A DNA stretch of 64,000 nucleotides from Niabella ginsenosidivorans (GTDB lineage: Bacteria; Bacteroidota; Bacteroidia; Chitinophagales; Chitinophagaceae). A program made the position numbers and the translations under genes. The stretch covers positions 3,286,001-3,350,000 of the forward strand of contig NZ_CP015772.1 in the NCBI RefSeq assembly GCF_001654455.1, given 5' to 3'. This document shows, piece after piece, positions 52,995-62,132 of this stretch. Within the stretch, counting starts at the first letter, position 1, and every line of letters begins with the position of its first letter. The notes below the pieces were generated by a model, which made no database searches, had not been told where the DNA came from, and saw only the letters and a list, made by a program, of their open reading frames with translations.

Positions 52995-53882
52995 TTATTC
53001 ACCTTCCAACTGGTTTTTGTACTGCTGAATATGTGCTTTTATTGTATCATCTGGTTCAGGATATTGAATCTCTTTATAATTTTTTAATACGTCCAGCATA
53101 ATGGAGGCTACCAGGTAACGGCAAATATCCTTATCATCAGCAGGAATTGCATACCAGGGCGCTTTGGGGGTGCTGGTATGCCTTATTGCTTCCTCGTAGC
53201 AATGCATATAATCCTCCCAGCGCTTTCTTTCTGCAAGATCCCCGGGCGAAAATTTCCATTGATGCTTTTCTTTTTCCAGCCTGCGTAAAAGACGGTTGCG
53301 CTGTTCCTTTTTGCTCAGGTTCAGAAAAAATTTAAACACTATGGTACCATTCTCCACCAACTGCTCCTCAAAATGATTGATCTGTTCAAACCGTTTTTTC
53401 CAGAAATTACGGGGGAGGTCTTCCACCCGCTCCAGTCCGGGTATACACTCATTAAGCAGGTATTCCGGGTGCACCCGGGTTACCAGCACATTTTCATAAT
53501 GCGTGCGGTTAAACACCCCAAACTTTCCTTTCTCCGGCAAGGCAATCTCATGACGCCACAGGTAATCATGCTTCAGCTCCGGCTCCGTAGGTGTTTTAAA
53601 GCTGTTGACCACCACACCACGTGCATTAAAAGCCTTAAACACTTCGCGTACCAGGCTGTCCTTTCCCGCGGTATCCATTCCCTGCAAACATACCAGTACA
53701 CTATACCGGTTATGAGCATACATCTTATCCTGCAAGGCGCTTAGCTGCTTGCGTATTTTTTTCAGCGCTTTCTTGGCAGCTTCAGGATCAATGGTTCCGG
53801 ACAGATCAGTGGGATATTGATCCAGCTTAAAATTATTGTAGGCAAGCAATTGTTTGCGTGTAACTTTTTTCATAAAAATCAT
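52995..53882 (-). CDS. Polyphosphate kinase 2 family protein
   Basis: 295 residues, PPK2 fold. Walker A GMDTAGKDSLVREVF, Walker B/lid region FGVFNRTHYENVLVTRVHPE and the Arg-rich lid NRLLRRLEKEKHQW. It transfers phosphate between polyphosphate and nucleotides; class (I, II or III) cannot be set from motif inspection alone. It stands alone on the minus strand. Polyphosphate use fits the stress theme of the window. Confidence 0.92.
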   Translation of the reverse strand: MIFMKKVTRKQLLAYNNFKLDQYPTDLSGTIDPEAAKKALKKIRKQLSALQDKMYAHNRYSVLVCLQGMDTAGKDSLVREVFKAFNARGVVVNSFKTPTEPELKHDYLWRHEIALPEKGKFGVFNRTHYENVLVTRVHPEYLLNECIPGLERVEDLPRNFWKKRFEQINHFEEQLVENGTIVFKFFLNLSKKEQRNRLLRRLEKEKHQWKFSPGDLAERKRWEDYMHCYEEAIRHTSTPKAPWYAIPADDKDICRYLVASIMLDVLKNYKEIQYPEPDDTIKAHIQQYKNQLEGE

Positions 53883-53931
53883 CTGAATAATGATCTGAAG
53901 ATAAACAATCTTTATCAGAAAGTACCGGGCT

Positions 53932-54831
53932 TCAGGCAGCCGGTGTATTCACCGCTACAGCCCTTTTATGATTACGCTTCAGGATGACAGCATGCAGTAT
54001 GAGGGTAAAGCTGATGATCGTAAAACCAAAATAAAAGCCGTTATTGAGTGTCTTATTTTCCTTTAAAATAACAAAGACCATCAGTATGCCATAAAGAGGT
54101 TCCAGGTTATAGGATAAACTTACCGTAAAAGCTGATAACTTTTTTAAGGCATTCATGGAGAACTGAAAAGCGATTACCGAGCAGAACCAGGCCAGCACCA
54201 GCAGCCATAAAAAATCACTCAGGGAAGGCAGTAAGGTATTTACAGGAAATGCCTTCAGATAAAAAGGCAGCACCATTGACAGCGTAACAAAGCCACCGGT
54301 CATTTGCCAGGTCAGCACAGTTTGCATATTCACCCTGCGCATAGAAAATTTTAAAAGGATCGGGAACAGTGCCGCAAAGAAAGAAGAAATAAACCCCAGG
54401 ATAATGCCCAGCTTATACTGCGTATCAAAATGAAAAATAAGATAGATGCCCAGTACCGAGCAAAGACCCAACAGCAGCTCTGTTCTTTTCACCGGCTGGC
54501 GGCTCAGCAAAGGCTCCAGGATCGAGGAAAAAAAACCTACAGCCGATAAGCATACCAACCCGATAGAAACATTTCCATATTTTATGGAAGCATAAAATAA
54601 TACCCAGTGAACAGCCGATAAAAAACCGATGCCTCCTATTTTTAGCGCTTCCTTTACCGGCAGTCTTTGTATTTTTCCGGTAAGGCCCATTAAAATCCAT
54701 AAAGTTACAGCCGTTATCAGCAACCGGTACCACACCAGCAGCCCGGCATTTAAAGTGATCAGTTCTCCCAGGATTCCGGTAAAACCTGCCAGCAGCACTG
54801 CAATATGTAACTGTAAGAACGCTTTTTTCAT
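53932..54831 (-). CDS. EamA/DMT-superfamily transporter
   Basis: 299 residues with ten predicted membrane helices in two EamA repeats (about 5-135 and 150-285). The first repeat has GILGELITLNAGLLVWYRLL, and the second starts LGFISSFFAALFPILLKFSM. It probably exports a metabolite. Its start is 97 bp from, and divergent to, arginine deiminase, so it could export a product of arginine or citrulline use; that is a guess. Confidence 0.9.
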   Translation of the reverse strand: MKKAFLQLHIAVLLAGFTGILGELITLNAGLLVWYRLLITAVTLWILMGLTGKIQRLPVKEALKIGGIGFLSAVHWVLFYASIKYGNVSIGLVCLSAVGFFSSILEPLLSRQPVKRTELLLGLCSVLGIYLIFHFDTQYKLGIILGFISSFFAALFPILLKFSMRRVNMQTVLTWQMTGGFVTLSMVLPFYLKAFPVNTLLPSLSDFLWLLVLAWFCSVIAFQFSMNALKKLSAFTVSLSYNLEPLYGILMVFVILKENKTLNNGFYFGFTIISFTLILHAVILKRNHKRAVAVNTPAA

Positions 54832-54861
54832 CAGAGCTGCAAGCTAATTAATTTAACCAAC

Positions 54862-54893
54862 TTTGATGGCAAACATTCATTCCCTTATTTTTG
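54862..54893 (+). promoter_or_regulatory. Bacteroidota-type promoter for the arginine deiminase operon
   Basis: TTTG at 54862-54865 and TATTTTTG (TAnnTTTG) at 54886-54893, 20 bp apart, the known -33/-7 pattern of the phylum. The ATG lies 36 bp further on. Confidence 0.6.
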
Positions 54894-54928
54894 TTAATAA
54901 CAAATGTTAGCCGCTAAAGAAAAATTTT

Positions 54929-56359
54929 ATGGAAATAAAAGTAACATCTGAAATCGGGTTATTGAAAAAGGTATTGGTGCACAGCCCGGATAGCGGCATA
55001 GGCAAGGTCATACCTTCAAAAGCACAGGACTGGCTTTTTGAAGACATCGTGCATCTGGATACGATAAGACGAAAAGAATACGACTACTATACAAAACTAT
55101 TGCTGTATTTCCTGGACCCGGAGCTGATTAAAGGGAAGCTGAAGACAATAGATGCTCCAAGGAATAATTACAATTTCTACAAGCCCGGAAAAAAAGACTT
55201 CCATAATTCCCGGAATGTAATAGAAATACAGGTATTGCTGTCAGACATTCTGAAGAATGCCACCATCAAACAAAAACTGGTTGCCTCCGTTTGTGCCATA
55301 GAGAACTGCTCCTACAAGATCCAGGAGCTGCTACTACAGCAGGAAGCAGCCGAACTGGCAAAAATTTTTATAAGCGGAACGGGCAATGACCTGGATATGC
55401 TGTTTCCTCCTGTCCCTAATTTTATCTTCACCCGTGACATCGGCATTGTAATCAACGATCACATCGTTTTAAACAAGCCTGCCAAAAAAGCAAGGCTGCG
55501 TGAAGCGCTTTTAATGAAATATATTTTCTTTAATCACCCGCTTTTTAAGGATTATAAAGACAGGATCATTGAGCTGGAAGACAGTCCCTATCACTTTCTG
55601 CTGCCCGTTGATGCAGACGAGTACAACGTTACCCTGGAGGGGGGCGACGTAATGGTGGTAAGCAAAGAGCATGTGATCATAGGCATCAGCGAGCGCACCA
55701 GCCTGGCAGCCGCGCACCAGGTAGCCACGATCCTTTTTAAAAAGAACATCGTTCGTAAGGTTACACTGGTGCAGATTCCGCAAAAAAGGGAGTACATGCA
55801 TATTGATACCCTTTTTACCCAGATAAAGAAAGACACCTGGGTGATGCTGGGCTCCTTTTCAAAGAAACGTGCCCAAAAAGAGCTGGATGATGCCATCCTG
55901 AAAGCCATTGAAGACCAGAAGCCGGAAACGGTCACCACTATTATACAGTTTAAAAAAGAGCAGGTTACGCGGCCGGTTTATTTTAACAGCCTTGAGGATC
56001 TGCTGACAGACATCAGCAAAAAAGACCTGAAAGTAAAAGGGCCGGTAAAGATCATTCACTCCGGCAATGATGAATTTCCTTTTGACCTGCGCGAGCAATG
56101 GACGGACAGTTGCAACTTACTGGCTTTAAAAGAAGGCGTAGTGGTAGGATACGACAGGAACGACAAAACCCTGGAAGCCTTTCGCAAAGCAGGTTTTAGC
56201 ATTATTGATGTTAAGGAATTGCTGCCCCGGCTGGAAAGTGGCGCACAGACCGCCGAAAAGCTGCAGAACGTTTTCATCACCATTCCCTCTGCCGAACTTT
56301 CAAGGGCCAGAGGCGGTTTTCATTGTATGAGTATGCCGCTGTTAAGAAAAGATATTTAA
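54929..56359 (+). CDS. Arginine deiminase-like hydrolase
   Basis: 476 residues, longer than classic ArcA (about 410). GME-superfamily motifs are all present: LVHSPDSGIGKV at the start, PNFIFTRDIGIVI (FTRD), LEGGDVMVV (GGD), HIDTLFTQI (HxD) and the catalytic Cys in RGGFHCMSMPL. It should hydrolyse arginine to citrulline and ammonia. No carbamate kinase or ornithine carbamoyltransferase of the ADI pathway is near. It is followed at 26 bp by CtlX. Confidence 0.88.
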   Translation: MEIKVTSEIGLLKKVLVHSPDSGIGKVIPSKAQDWLFEDIVHLDTIRRKEYDYYTKLLLYFLDPELIKGKLKTIDAPRNNYNFYKPGKKDFHNSRNVIEIQVLLSDILKNATIKQKLVASVCAIENCSYKIQELLLQQEAAELAKIFISGTGNDLDMLFPPVPNFIFTRDIGIVINDHIVLNKPAKKARLREALLMKYIFFNHPLFKDYKDRIIELEDSPYHFLLPVDADEYNVTLEGGDVMVVSKEHVIIGISERTSLAAAHQVATILFKKNIVRKVTLVQIPQKREYMHIDTLFTQIKKDTWVMLGSFSKKRAQKELDDAILKAIEDQKPETVTTIIQFKKEQVTRPVYFNSLEDLLTDISKKDLKVKGPVKIIHSGNDEFPFDLREQWTDSCNLLALKEGVVVGYDRNDKTLEAFRKAGFSIIDVKELLPRLESGAQTAEKLQNVFITIPSAELSRARGGFHCMSMPLLRKDI

Positions 56360-56385
56360 AAAGAAGCTGAAAGAAGAACTGATAT

Positions 56386-57315
56386 ATGCAAACCACATCC
56401 CATTTGTTAATGATACGGCCCATCGCTTTTGGTTTTAACCAGGAAACAGCGGTCAATAATTCCTTTCAGAAAGACGTAAAGGACTGGAATGCCAATGAAA
56501 AAGCCCAAAAGGAGTTTGATAATTTTGTGACCCTGCTGAGGGCGCATCACATAGAAGTGCTGGTAGTGCAGGATCAGCCGCAACCGTATACGCCGGATTC
56601 TATCTTTCCGAATAACTGGATCTCTATGCACAGCGACGGACAGATTGTGCTGTACCCGATGTTCGCTCCCAACCGGCGCGCAGAACGGGCAAAAGGTGTT
56701 ACGGATAAGCTGAAAACCCATTTTACCATCTATTCAACAGTAGACCTTACCGGTTATGAGAAAGAGAACCGTTTCCTGGAAGGAACCGGCAGCATGGTAT
56801 TAGACCGGGTGCACCAAAAGGCCTATGCCTGCTTATCGCCAAGAACAGATAAAAAGATCCTTTATGATTTTTGTGAGGTGCTGGATTATACGCCCGTGCT
56901 TTTTCATGCTTTTGATAAAAACAATGCCCCGGTTTATCATACCAATGTAATGATGTGCATAGCCGAGGATTATGCAATTGTTGCCGGCGATGCCATCACC
57001 AATATACCGGAACGGAAAGGGGTTTTCAGCACACTGAAAGAAACCGGCAAGGAAATTGTGTCAATAAGCATTGACCAGATGGAACAGTTTGCAGGAAATG
57101 CCCTGCAGGTAAGGAACTCCGAAGGGCAGCGGTTCTTAATTATGTCGGACAGCGCTTATCATTCCTTAACCGCTGAGCAGCTAAAAAAACTGGAGACCTT
57201 TAACCCCATCCTGCATGCTCCGTTAACAACCATTGAACAAAATGGCGGGGGCAGCGCCCGATGCATGATAGCAGAGATTTTTCTGCCTCCGCACCATTTA
57301 TCGCATCAAGAATAA
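56386..57315 (+). CDS. ctlX: Citrulline-utilisation hydrolase, CtlX type
   Basis: 309 residues, GME superfamily. It carries PDSIFPNNWISMHSDG, EGTGSMVLDR, YHTNVMMCIAEDYAIV and the catalytic Cys near the end in NGGGSARCMIAEIF. CtlX proteins are described as citrulline hydrolases or ADI-related. Together with the gene 26 bp upstream it suggests conversion of arginine to citrulline and on to ornithine with release of ammonia. Confidence 0.9.
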   Translation: MQTTSHLLMIRPIAFGFNQETAVNNSFQKDVKDWNANEKAQKEFDNFVTLLRAHHIEVLVVQDQPQPYTPDSIFPNNWISMHSDGQIVLYPMFAPNRRAERAKGVTDKLKTHFTIYSTVDLTGYEKENRFLEGTGSMVLDRVHQKAYACLSPRTDKKILYDFCEVLDYTPVLFHAFDKNNAPVYHTNVMMCIAEDYAIVAGDAITNIPERKGVFSTLKETGKEIVSISIDQMEQFAGNALQVRNSEGQRFLIMSDSAYHSLTAEQLKKLETFNPILHAPLTTIEQNGGGSARCMIAEIFLPPHHLSHQE

Positions 57316-57320
57316 TAACA

Positions 57321-57917
57321 ATGAAAAAAGAGATCCTGATTTTTCTTTTTACCCTTATAGCAGGTGCTGCTGCCGCGCAAACCACCTACAGAGACAGCCT
57401 GGAGCGTTTTTTGAAAAACTACGTAAAAGAGCACCAGGTGGTTCCGGAAGTGGATAAAAAGTATTTTCGCTTTTTTCCTGTTGATGAACAATACCGGGTT
57501 GTTGCAGATTTTACGCCCGCTACAGATACAGCCTGGTTTGAGATACCTACATCAAGCGGAAAAAATAAAAAATACAGGGCCTATGGCCGCCTGCATTTTT
57601 CCATAAACGGGCAACAGCTGGAACTGACAGTATACCAGTCTCACTTCCTGATGCAATACAATCAATACTGGAATTATTTGTTCCTGCCGTTTAAAGATGC
57701 TACCAATGGAAAAGAGACCTATGAAACAGGCCGTTACTTAGACCTTAAAACAACGGATATTAAAAATAACAGGCTCACGCTCGATTTTAATAAGGCCTAT
57801 AATCCTTACTGTGCTTATGTTGCAACCGGCTATAGCTGTCCTGTACCACCAAAGGAAAATCATTTACCGGTTGCCATAAAAGCCGGTGAGCAAAAATTTG
57901 CAAAACCGCACCGGTAA
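57321..57917 (+). CDS. DUF1684 exported protein
   Basis: 198 residues from the ATG at 57321, which opens a Sec signal (KKEILIFLFTLIAGAAAAQT); an earlier in-frame ATG overlaps ctlX and would bury it. The DUF1684 domain has RFFPVDEQYRVVADFTP, YGRLHFSINGQQLELTVYQS, LFLPFKDATNGKETYETGRY and NPYCAYVATGYSCPVPPKEN. Function is unknown. It is 5 bp after ctlX. Confidence 0.9.
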   Translation: MKKEILIFLFTLIAGAAAAQTTYRDSLERFLKNYVKEHQVVPEVDKKYFRFFPVDEQYRVVADFTPATDTAWFEIPTSSGKNKKYRAYGRLHFSINGQQLELTVYQSHFLMQYNQYWNYLFLPFKDATNGKETYETGRYLDLKTTDIKNNRLTLDFNKAYNPYCAYVATGYSCPVPPKENHLPVAIKAGEQKFAKPHR

Positions 57918-58404
57918 CAGGCAACTTCAGGTTCTGCAATTTATGATTGAGATCGATACGTCTGATGGGGAAGCCCCTGAGATCCCAGCAAAGAAATCCG
58001 GTCTGTGGAGCACGCTGCATCTATAAGCTCCTAATATGCAAGTGAAATTTATTATAGACCTGAACAAAGCGTTACGGCTAAGTTGCCGGGCATTAAAAAT
58101 TCCTAAAAGCAGATGGATCTATTTTAGGATGTAGCATTCCCGATACCCCCGGATTTCCAGGCAGCACCAAAAGAAAGGGCCCGTGCCATTCAATGCTTCC
58201 GCAGAATTTGCAGAACAGCGCAGGCACCGTCCATCTGCGCTTCCGCCATTGGCGGAAGTCTGCGTTCCGAAGGTTCGGAACAGCGGGACGTAACACGACC
58301 AACAAAAAATCGTTGCGTCTTCGGGAAACTTTTCGGTCTGATTAAAATGTCATTTCCGTATAACCAATACTCTGGCGCATTTTCAGACCCAAAGAATGCC
58401 CAAA
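57918..58404. other. 487-bp stretch without a gene
   Basis: No supported coding frame. Convergent ends of the arginine operon and the RmlD-like gene meet here. The middle is GC-richer and contains two adjacent perfect palindromes (58240-58281), listed separately. Confidence 0.5.
58240..58281. repeat. Pair of adjacent perfect palindromes
   Basis: CTTCCGCCA-T-TGGCGGAAG (58240-58258) and, 5 bp on, GTTCCGAA-GG-TTCGGAAC (58264-58281). They share TTCC arms and are flanked by similar words (TCTGCGC, TCTGCG). The design resembles a dispersed intergenic repeat (BIME/REP-like) rather than an operator. Confidence 0.6.
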
Positions 58405-59292
58405 TTACCCGGCCAGGGTACGTTTCAGCCCCTCTTTAAAGGAAACAGGCACATAGCCCAGCTCTTTTTTTGCCTTTGTAACATCAAGGCCGCTTTTCAG
58501 GGGCCGGCGGGCAAGCTCATTCAGTTCAGCCGTACTCACCGGCTTTAACCGGTGCGATTGTATATTCATAAAACCGGCTACAGCCATTGCCATCTGGTAA
58601 GGGGTTACAACCTCTTCCCCGCTTAAATGGAAAATGCCGGTGGCTCTTTTATTGATAATAGCGCTGATCCCTTTTGCAAGGTCTTCCGCAAAAGTAGGGG
58701 TGCGCTCCTGGTCATTCACAATACGGAAGGGTTCATTATTTTGTAACTTTTTTGCTATCATGTTAAGAAAGCAATCCCTTCCATACAAAGGTTTTCCATA
58801 AACAAAAACCGTCCTGACGATGGCCCAGCCATATTCATATTCCATAACAGCCTCCTCTGCCTCCCGCTTGGTTTTTCCATAATAGCTCAGCGGATCAGGA
58901 GCATCTTCTTCCTTATGCATCCCTTCCTTCCCGTTAAAAATAAAATCAGTAGACAGGAAAATAAAAAAGCTTTTATAATCCGCCGCGTTCAGCAACAGTT
59001 GTACCGTGCCGGCCATATTGGTTTCATAGGCCTCCGCCTGGTTCCTTTCGCAATCATCCGGTTTGCTCATAGCGCCGGAATGTACTACAACATCCGGCCG
59101 GATGCGTTCAAATGCGGTATGCACGGCATAAGGATCCGTAAAGTTGCATTGTATAAAATGATAACCGGAGCTTTTAAAACCGGAAAGATCTGCCGACCTG
59201 GAGGAGGCAAAAACGGCATCCCCTTCTTCCAGCAATTGTTTAACCACATAGCTGCCTACCAACCCGTTTGATCCTGTTACTAAGACTTTCAT
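58405..59292 (-). CDS. RmlD-like NAD(P)-dependent reductase / epimerase
   Basis: 295 residues, extended SDR. Cofactor motif VTGSNGLVGSYVVKQL, HSGAMSKPDDCERNQAEAYE, catalytic YGKTKREAEE, and the RmlD-type ATGIFHLSGEEVVTPYQMA. RmlD reduces dTDP-4-dehydrorhamnose, but no other rml gene is near, so it may act on another sugar nucleotide. Confidence 0.85.
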   Translation of the reverse strand: MKVLVTGSNGLVGSYVVKQLLEEGDAVFASSRSADLSGFKSSGYHFIQCNFTDPYAVHTAFERIRPDVVVHSGAMSKPDDCERNQAEAYETNMAGTVQLLLNAADYKSFFIFLSTDFIFNGKEGMHKEEDAPDPLSYYGKTKREAEEAVMEYEYGWAIVRTVFVYGKPLYGRDCFLNMIAKKLQNNEPFRIVNDQERTPTFAEDLAKGISAIINKRATGIFHLSGEEVVTPYQMAMAVAGFMNIQSHRLKPVSTAELNELARRPLKSGLDVTKAKKELGYVPVSFKEGLKRTLAG

Positions 59293-59468
59293 AATGCAAT
59301 AATAGGGTTTCTGACCGGGAATCTGACATTTGAAAAGACCCGGTGAGCACTACAAAATCGGAAGCCGCAGGTAGTCCGCCCCAAACCTTTTAATGCTAAT
59401 TAAAATGCAGCTGTTTGAAATGATTGCTGTAACATTAATTCCGGCATCGTATCAAATAAACTATAAAA

Positions 59469-59500
59469 TAAAGCGCCCCGGAAAATTCCGGGGCGCTTTA
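59469..59500. terminator. Strong terminator after rpoD
   Basis: 15-bp perfect arms (TAAAGCGCCCCGGAA / TTCCGGGGCGCTTTA) with T-rich flanks on both strands. It lies about 50 bp past the rpoD stop. Confidence 0.85.
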
Positions 59501-59552
59501 TTTATTTTAACCGCTGATTAACGGCTCCCTACTATCTGCTATTCACTTTTCA

Positions 59553-60410
59553 CTATCCCAGATAGGATTTTAAGGCGCTGCTGTAGCGTGCTTTTTGTAA
59601 GCGTTTGATGGCTCTTTCCTTGATCTGGCGGATGCGCTCTTTTGTCAGGTCATATTTCTGGCCAATCTGCTCAATGGTAACCCCATTTTCGCCATCCAGC
59701 CCAAAATAAGCATTTACAATTTCAGCCTCCCGTGGAGAAAGCGATTTCAGTACCCTGCGAATCTCGTTGCGCAATGAATCTTTCATTACGTCATCATCCG
59801 TATCAGAGCCCCCTTCCAGCAGATCACCCATGGCCACGTCTTCGGCTTCATGAACCGGTGCATCCAAGGAGGTATGGCGGGTATTGCTTTGGAAAATATT
59901 ATTGATCTCGGTCTCACTCATTTCCAGAAGCTCAGACAACTCTTCTGTAGAAGGTTCCCTTTCATGCTCCTGTTCAAACGCCATATAGGCCTTGTTGGCC
60001 TTGTTATAGGTTCCGATCTTATTCTGTGGTAAACGTACCAGCCTGCCCTGCTCTGCCAAAGCCTGTAAAATGGATTGGCGGATCCACCATACGGCATAGG
60101 AAATAAATTTGAACCCCTTTGTTTCATCAAAGCGCTGAGCGGCTTTGATAAGGCCCAGATTTCCTTCATTGATCAGATCACTAAGAGAAAGCCCCTGATG
60201 CTGATATTGCTTTGCTACAGACACAACGAAACGCAGGTTTGCCTGAACCAGCTTATCCAGCGCCCGCTGATCGCCCATTTTAATTTTTTGAGCAAGAGTG
60301 GTTTCTTCCTCAGGCGTGATCATAGAGATCTTAGAGATCTCCTGAAGGTACTTTTCCACCGCCTGGGAATCGCGGTTAGTAATTTGTGTAGCAATTTTTA
60401 GCTGACGCAT
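59553..60410 (-). CDS. rpoD: Primary RNA polymerase sigma factor RpoD/SigA
   Basis: 285 residues, the short Bacteroidota form without region 1.1. Region 1.2 starts AVEKYLQEISKISMITPEEE. Region 2 is KLVQANLRFVVSVAKQYQHQ and AAQRFDETKGFKFISYAVWW with the -10 contact WWIRQSI. Region 3 has EPSTEELSELL. Region 4 is REAEIVNAYFGLDG and TIEQIGQKYDLTKERIRQIK. It directs housekeeping transcription. Its own TAnnTTTG box lies at 60487-60494. Confidence 0.97.
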   Translation of the reverse strand: MRQLKIATQITNRDSQAVEKYLQEISKISMITPEEETTLAQKIKMGDQRALDKLVQANLRFVVSVAKQYQHQGLSLSDLINEGNLGLIKAAQRFDETKGFKFISYAVWWIRQSILQALAEQGRLVRLPQNKIGTYNKANKAYMAFEQEHEREPSTEELSELLEMSETEINNIFQSNTRHTSLDAPVHEAEDVAMGDLLEGGSDTDDDVMKDSLRNEIRRVLKSLSPREAEIVNAYFGLDGENGVTIEQIGQKYDLTKERIRQIKERAIKRLQKARYSSALKSYLG

Positions 60411-60486
60411 AGTCGAATTTAATTATAATATACCGGCGCCTGACCGGATTTTTATAGAACAATATTAATGAATATTTAAAAACGCC

Positions 60487-60494
60487 CAAAGATA
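60487..60494 (-). promoter_or_regulatory. -7 box of the rpoD promoter
   Basis: TATCTTTG on the minus strand matches TAnnTTTG, giving a leader of about 70 nt before the rpoD start. Confidence 0.5.
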
Positions 60495-60574
60495 CGACAG
60501 AATTTGTGAAAAACCATGTCGCAGATTGAACTTATCTTAATATAACAGTTTTTTTAAAAGATAGTTATAACTGA

Positions 60575-61861
60575 TTAAGACGTTTTTACGGGCGTTGTTC
60601 CTGCGCGGTTTTTCCGGTTTAGGATAAGGATCATAACGACCCCGGCAATAATCAGCAAAACAGAGATCAGCTCGGCCTGCGTCGGCTCTATACCCAGCAG
60701 GTGCATTTTTACATTTACCCGTATCTTTTCGATCAGGAATCGTTCTAATCCTGTAAAAATCAAATAAATACCAAATAGCATACCGGCTATTTTAAACCGC
60801 CTCCTGAGCGCCCACAGGATGCCGAAAAGGATCAGCGCCATTATCGTCTCATAGAAGGAAGTGGGGAAAACCGGCACCGGAAGGTGAGTGCAGAATTTTC
60901 CGGCACAATTGGCCAGCGGAACACCGGCTTCGTTTACATTGTGCGGGAAATCATAGGCAAAGACCCAGTCCGGTAAAAAGCTTAAGAAACCAGGCTTGGG
61001 AAAAAATGCATGATGTGTTGAATTGCCTGCAAAATAAGCCGATTGCTGTGCCACAGTAGCGTTAAAGTCATTCAGTGTGGCAGGGAATACCCCTCCGGTT
61101 GGGGCTGTCTTAAAAGCAGCATTATAAATGCCCCAGTCCCCGTCACCCGCTACCTGGCAGCCGATACGGCCGATGCCGTAGGCCAGCATCATTACAGGCC
61201 CCATTACATCAATAAAATGCAAAAAATTAATATGGTGCTTGTGAGTATACCACCAAAGAGCAATGCCTGCACAGATCAGTCCGCCATAAAAAGTAAGGCC
61301 CGACATTGAGAAAAAGGAAGACGGGTCTTTTAAAAAGGTGTCCCAGTTTTCAAAGGTATCAAAGATCTTTGCACCCAGTAACCCAAAAATAATGGCCAGC
61401 ATCGTCAGCTCTCCTACCCGGTCGTGCGGCCAGACCCTGATGACGCGTGTTTCCGGCTGTGCCAGCTTTTGCCTGTTCTTATCGCGCCATTTAATAAAAG
61501 CAAAAATGGCTCCCAGTGCAAGGCCGGCAAGCCAGTTCCCCTGTGCAGAAAAAATATAGTCCTGTGGATTTATGTTGTTTTCCTTTGTAAAGAAAAGCCC
61601 CAGTATTTTGTACCCCAGCACAAAGCCAAGCACAAAATTGATCAGCAATTCATTGACTGATGCGGGCTTGCCCACTACTACCTTTTCTTCAGTAGGCCCG
61701 AATATTCCTTCCTTACTTTTGCGCTTCAGCTCTTTGGTAAGCACAATGGAAGAGATGATAAAAGAAACTGCAACAAAAAAGCCAAATGAATTTACAAAAT
61801 GCAGAAAGTTCCAATCGACTCCGAAAGCATCTTTAAAAAAGTAATACAGATTAGGATACAT
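60575..61861 (-). CDS. lgt: Prolipoprotein diacylglyceryl transferase
   Basis: 428 residues, longer than the 260-300 usual in proteobacteria because of an extended N-terminal region (about 1-115) and an inserted stretch in the middle. Seven or more membrane helices. The Lgt core is MSGLTFYGGLICAGIALWWY, YGIGRIGCQVAGDGDWG (the GRxG signature with catalytic Arg) and FPTSFYETIMALILFGILW. It adds diacylglycerol to the lipobox Cys of lipoproteins. Confidence 0.9.
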   Translation of the reverse strand: MYPNLYYFFKDAFGVDWNFLHFVNSFGFFVAVSFIISSIVLTKELKRKSKEGIFGPTEEKVVVGKPASVNELLINFVLGFVLGYKILGLFFTKENNINPQDYIFSAQGNWLAGLALGAIFAFIKWRDKNRQKLAQPETRVIRVWPHDRVGELTMLAIIFGLLGAKIFDTFENWDTFLKDPSSFFSMSGLTFYGGLICAGIALWWYTHKHHINFLHFIDVMGPVMMLAYGIGRIGCQVAGDGDWGIYNAAFKTAPTGGVFPATLNDFNATVAQQSAYFAGNSTHHAFFPKPGFLSFLPDWVFAYDFPHNVNEAGVPLANCAGKFCTHLPVPVFPTSFYETIMALILFGILWALRRRFKIAGMLFGIYLIFTGLERFLIEKIRVNVKMHLLGIEPTQAELISVLLIIAGVVMILILNRKNRAGTTPVKTS

Positions 61862-61885
61862 GCGTAAAAATTGAGCACAATATTA

Positions 61886-61893
61886 CAAATATA
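61886..61893 (-). promoter_or_regulatory. -7 box of the lgt promoter
   Basis: TATATTTG on the minus strand matches TAnnTTTG; the ATG lies about 25 bp downstream. Confidence 0.4.
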
Positions 61894-62055
61894 ATGCAGA
61901 TTAAAGGTTTTATATGAACAGCATTCTTATTTAGACCATTCCGACAGCTATCAGAATTCCCGTATAATGCCCTATCAGCATAAATATCCTTTCCGGGCCA
62001 ACCGGTATAACCTCATTATCCGGAAAAATACCTTTTCTTTAAAGCAGGCCGGCAA

Positions 62056-62097
62056 AAGAAAAGAAGCCTCACAAATAAACTATTGTAAAGCTTCTTT
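62056..62097 (-). terminator. Likely terminator after the bacilliredoxin gene
   Basis: On the minus strand, AAGAAGC and GCTTCTT arms are separated by about 20 nt and followed by TTCTTTT. The stem is short, so it is moderately supported. Confidence 0.45.
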
Positions 62098-62132
62098 ACC
62101 AAAAAATTCCGGTTCCTGATCAAACCAGCAGA

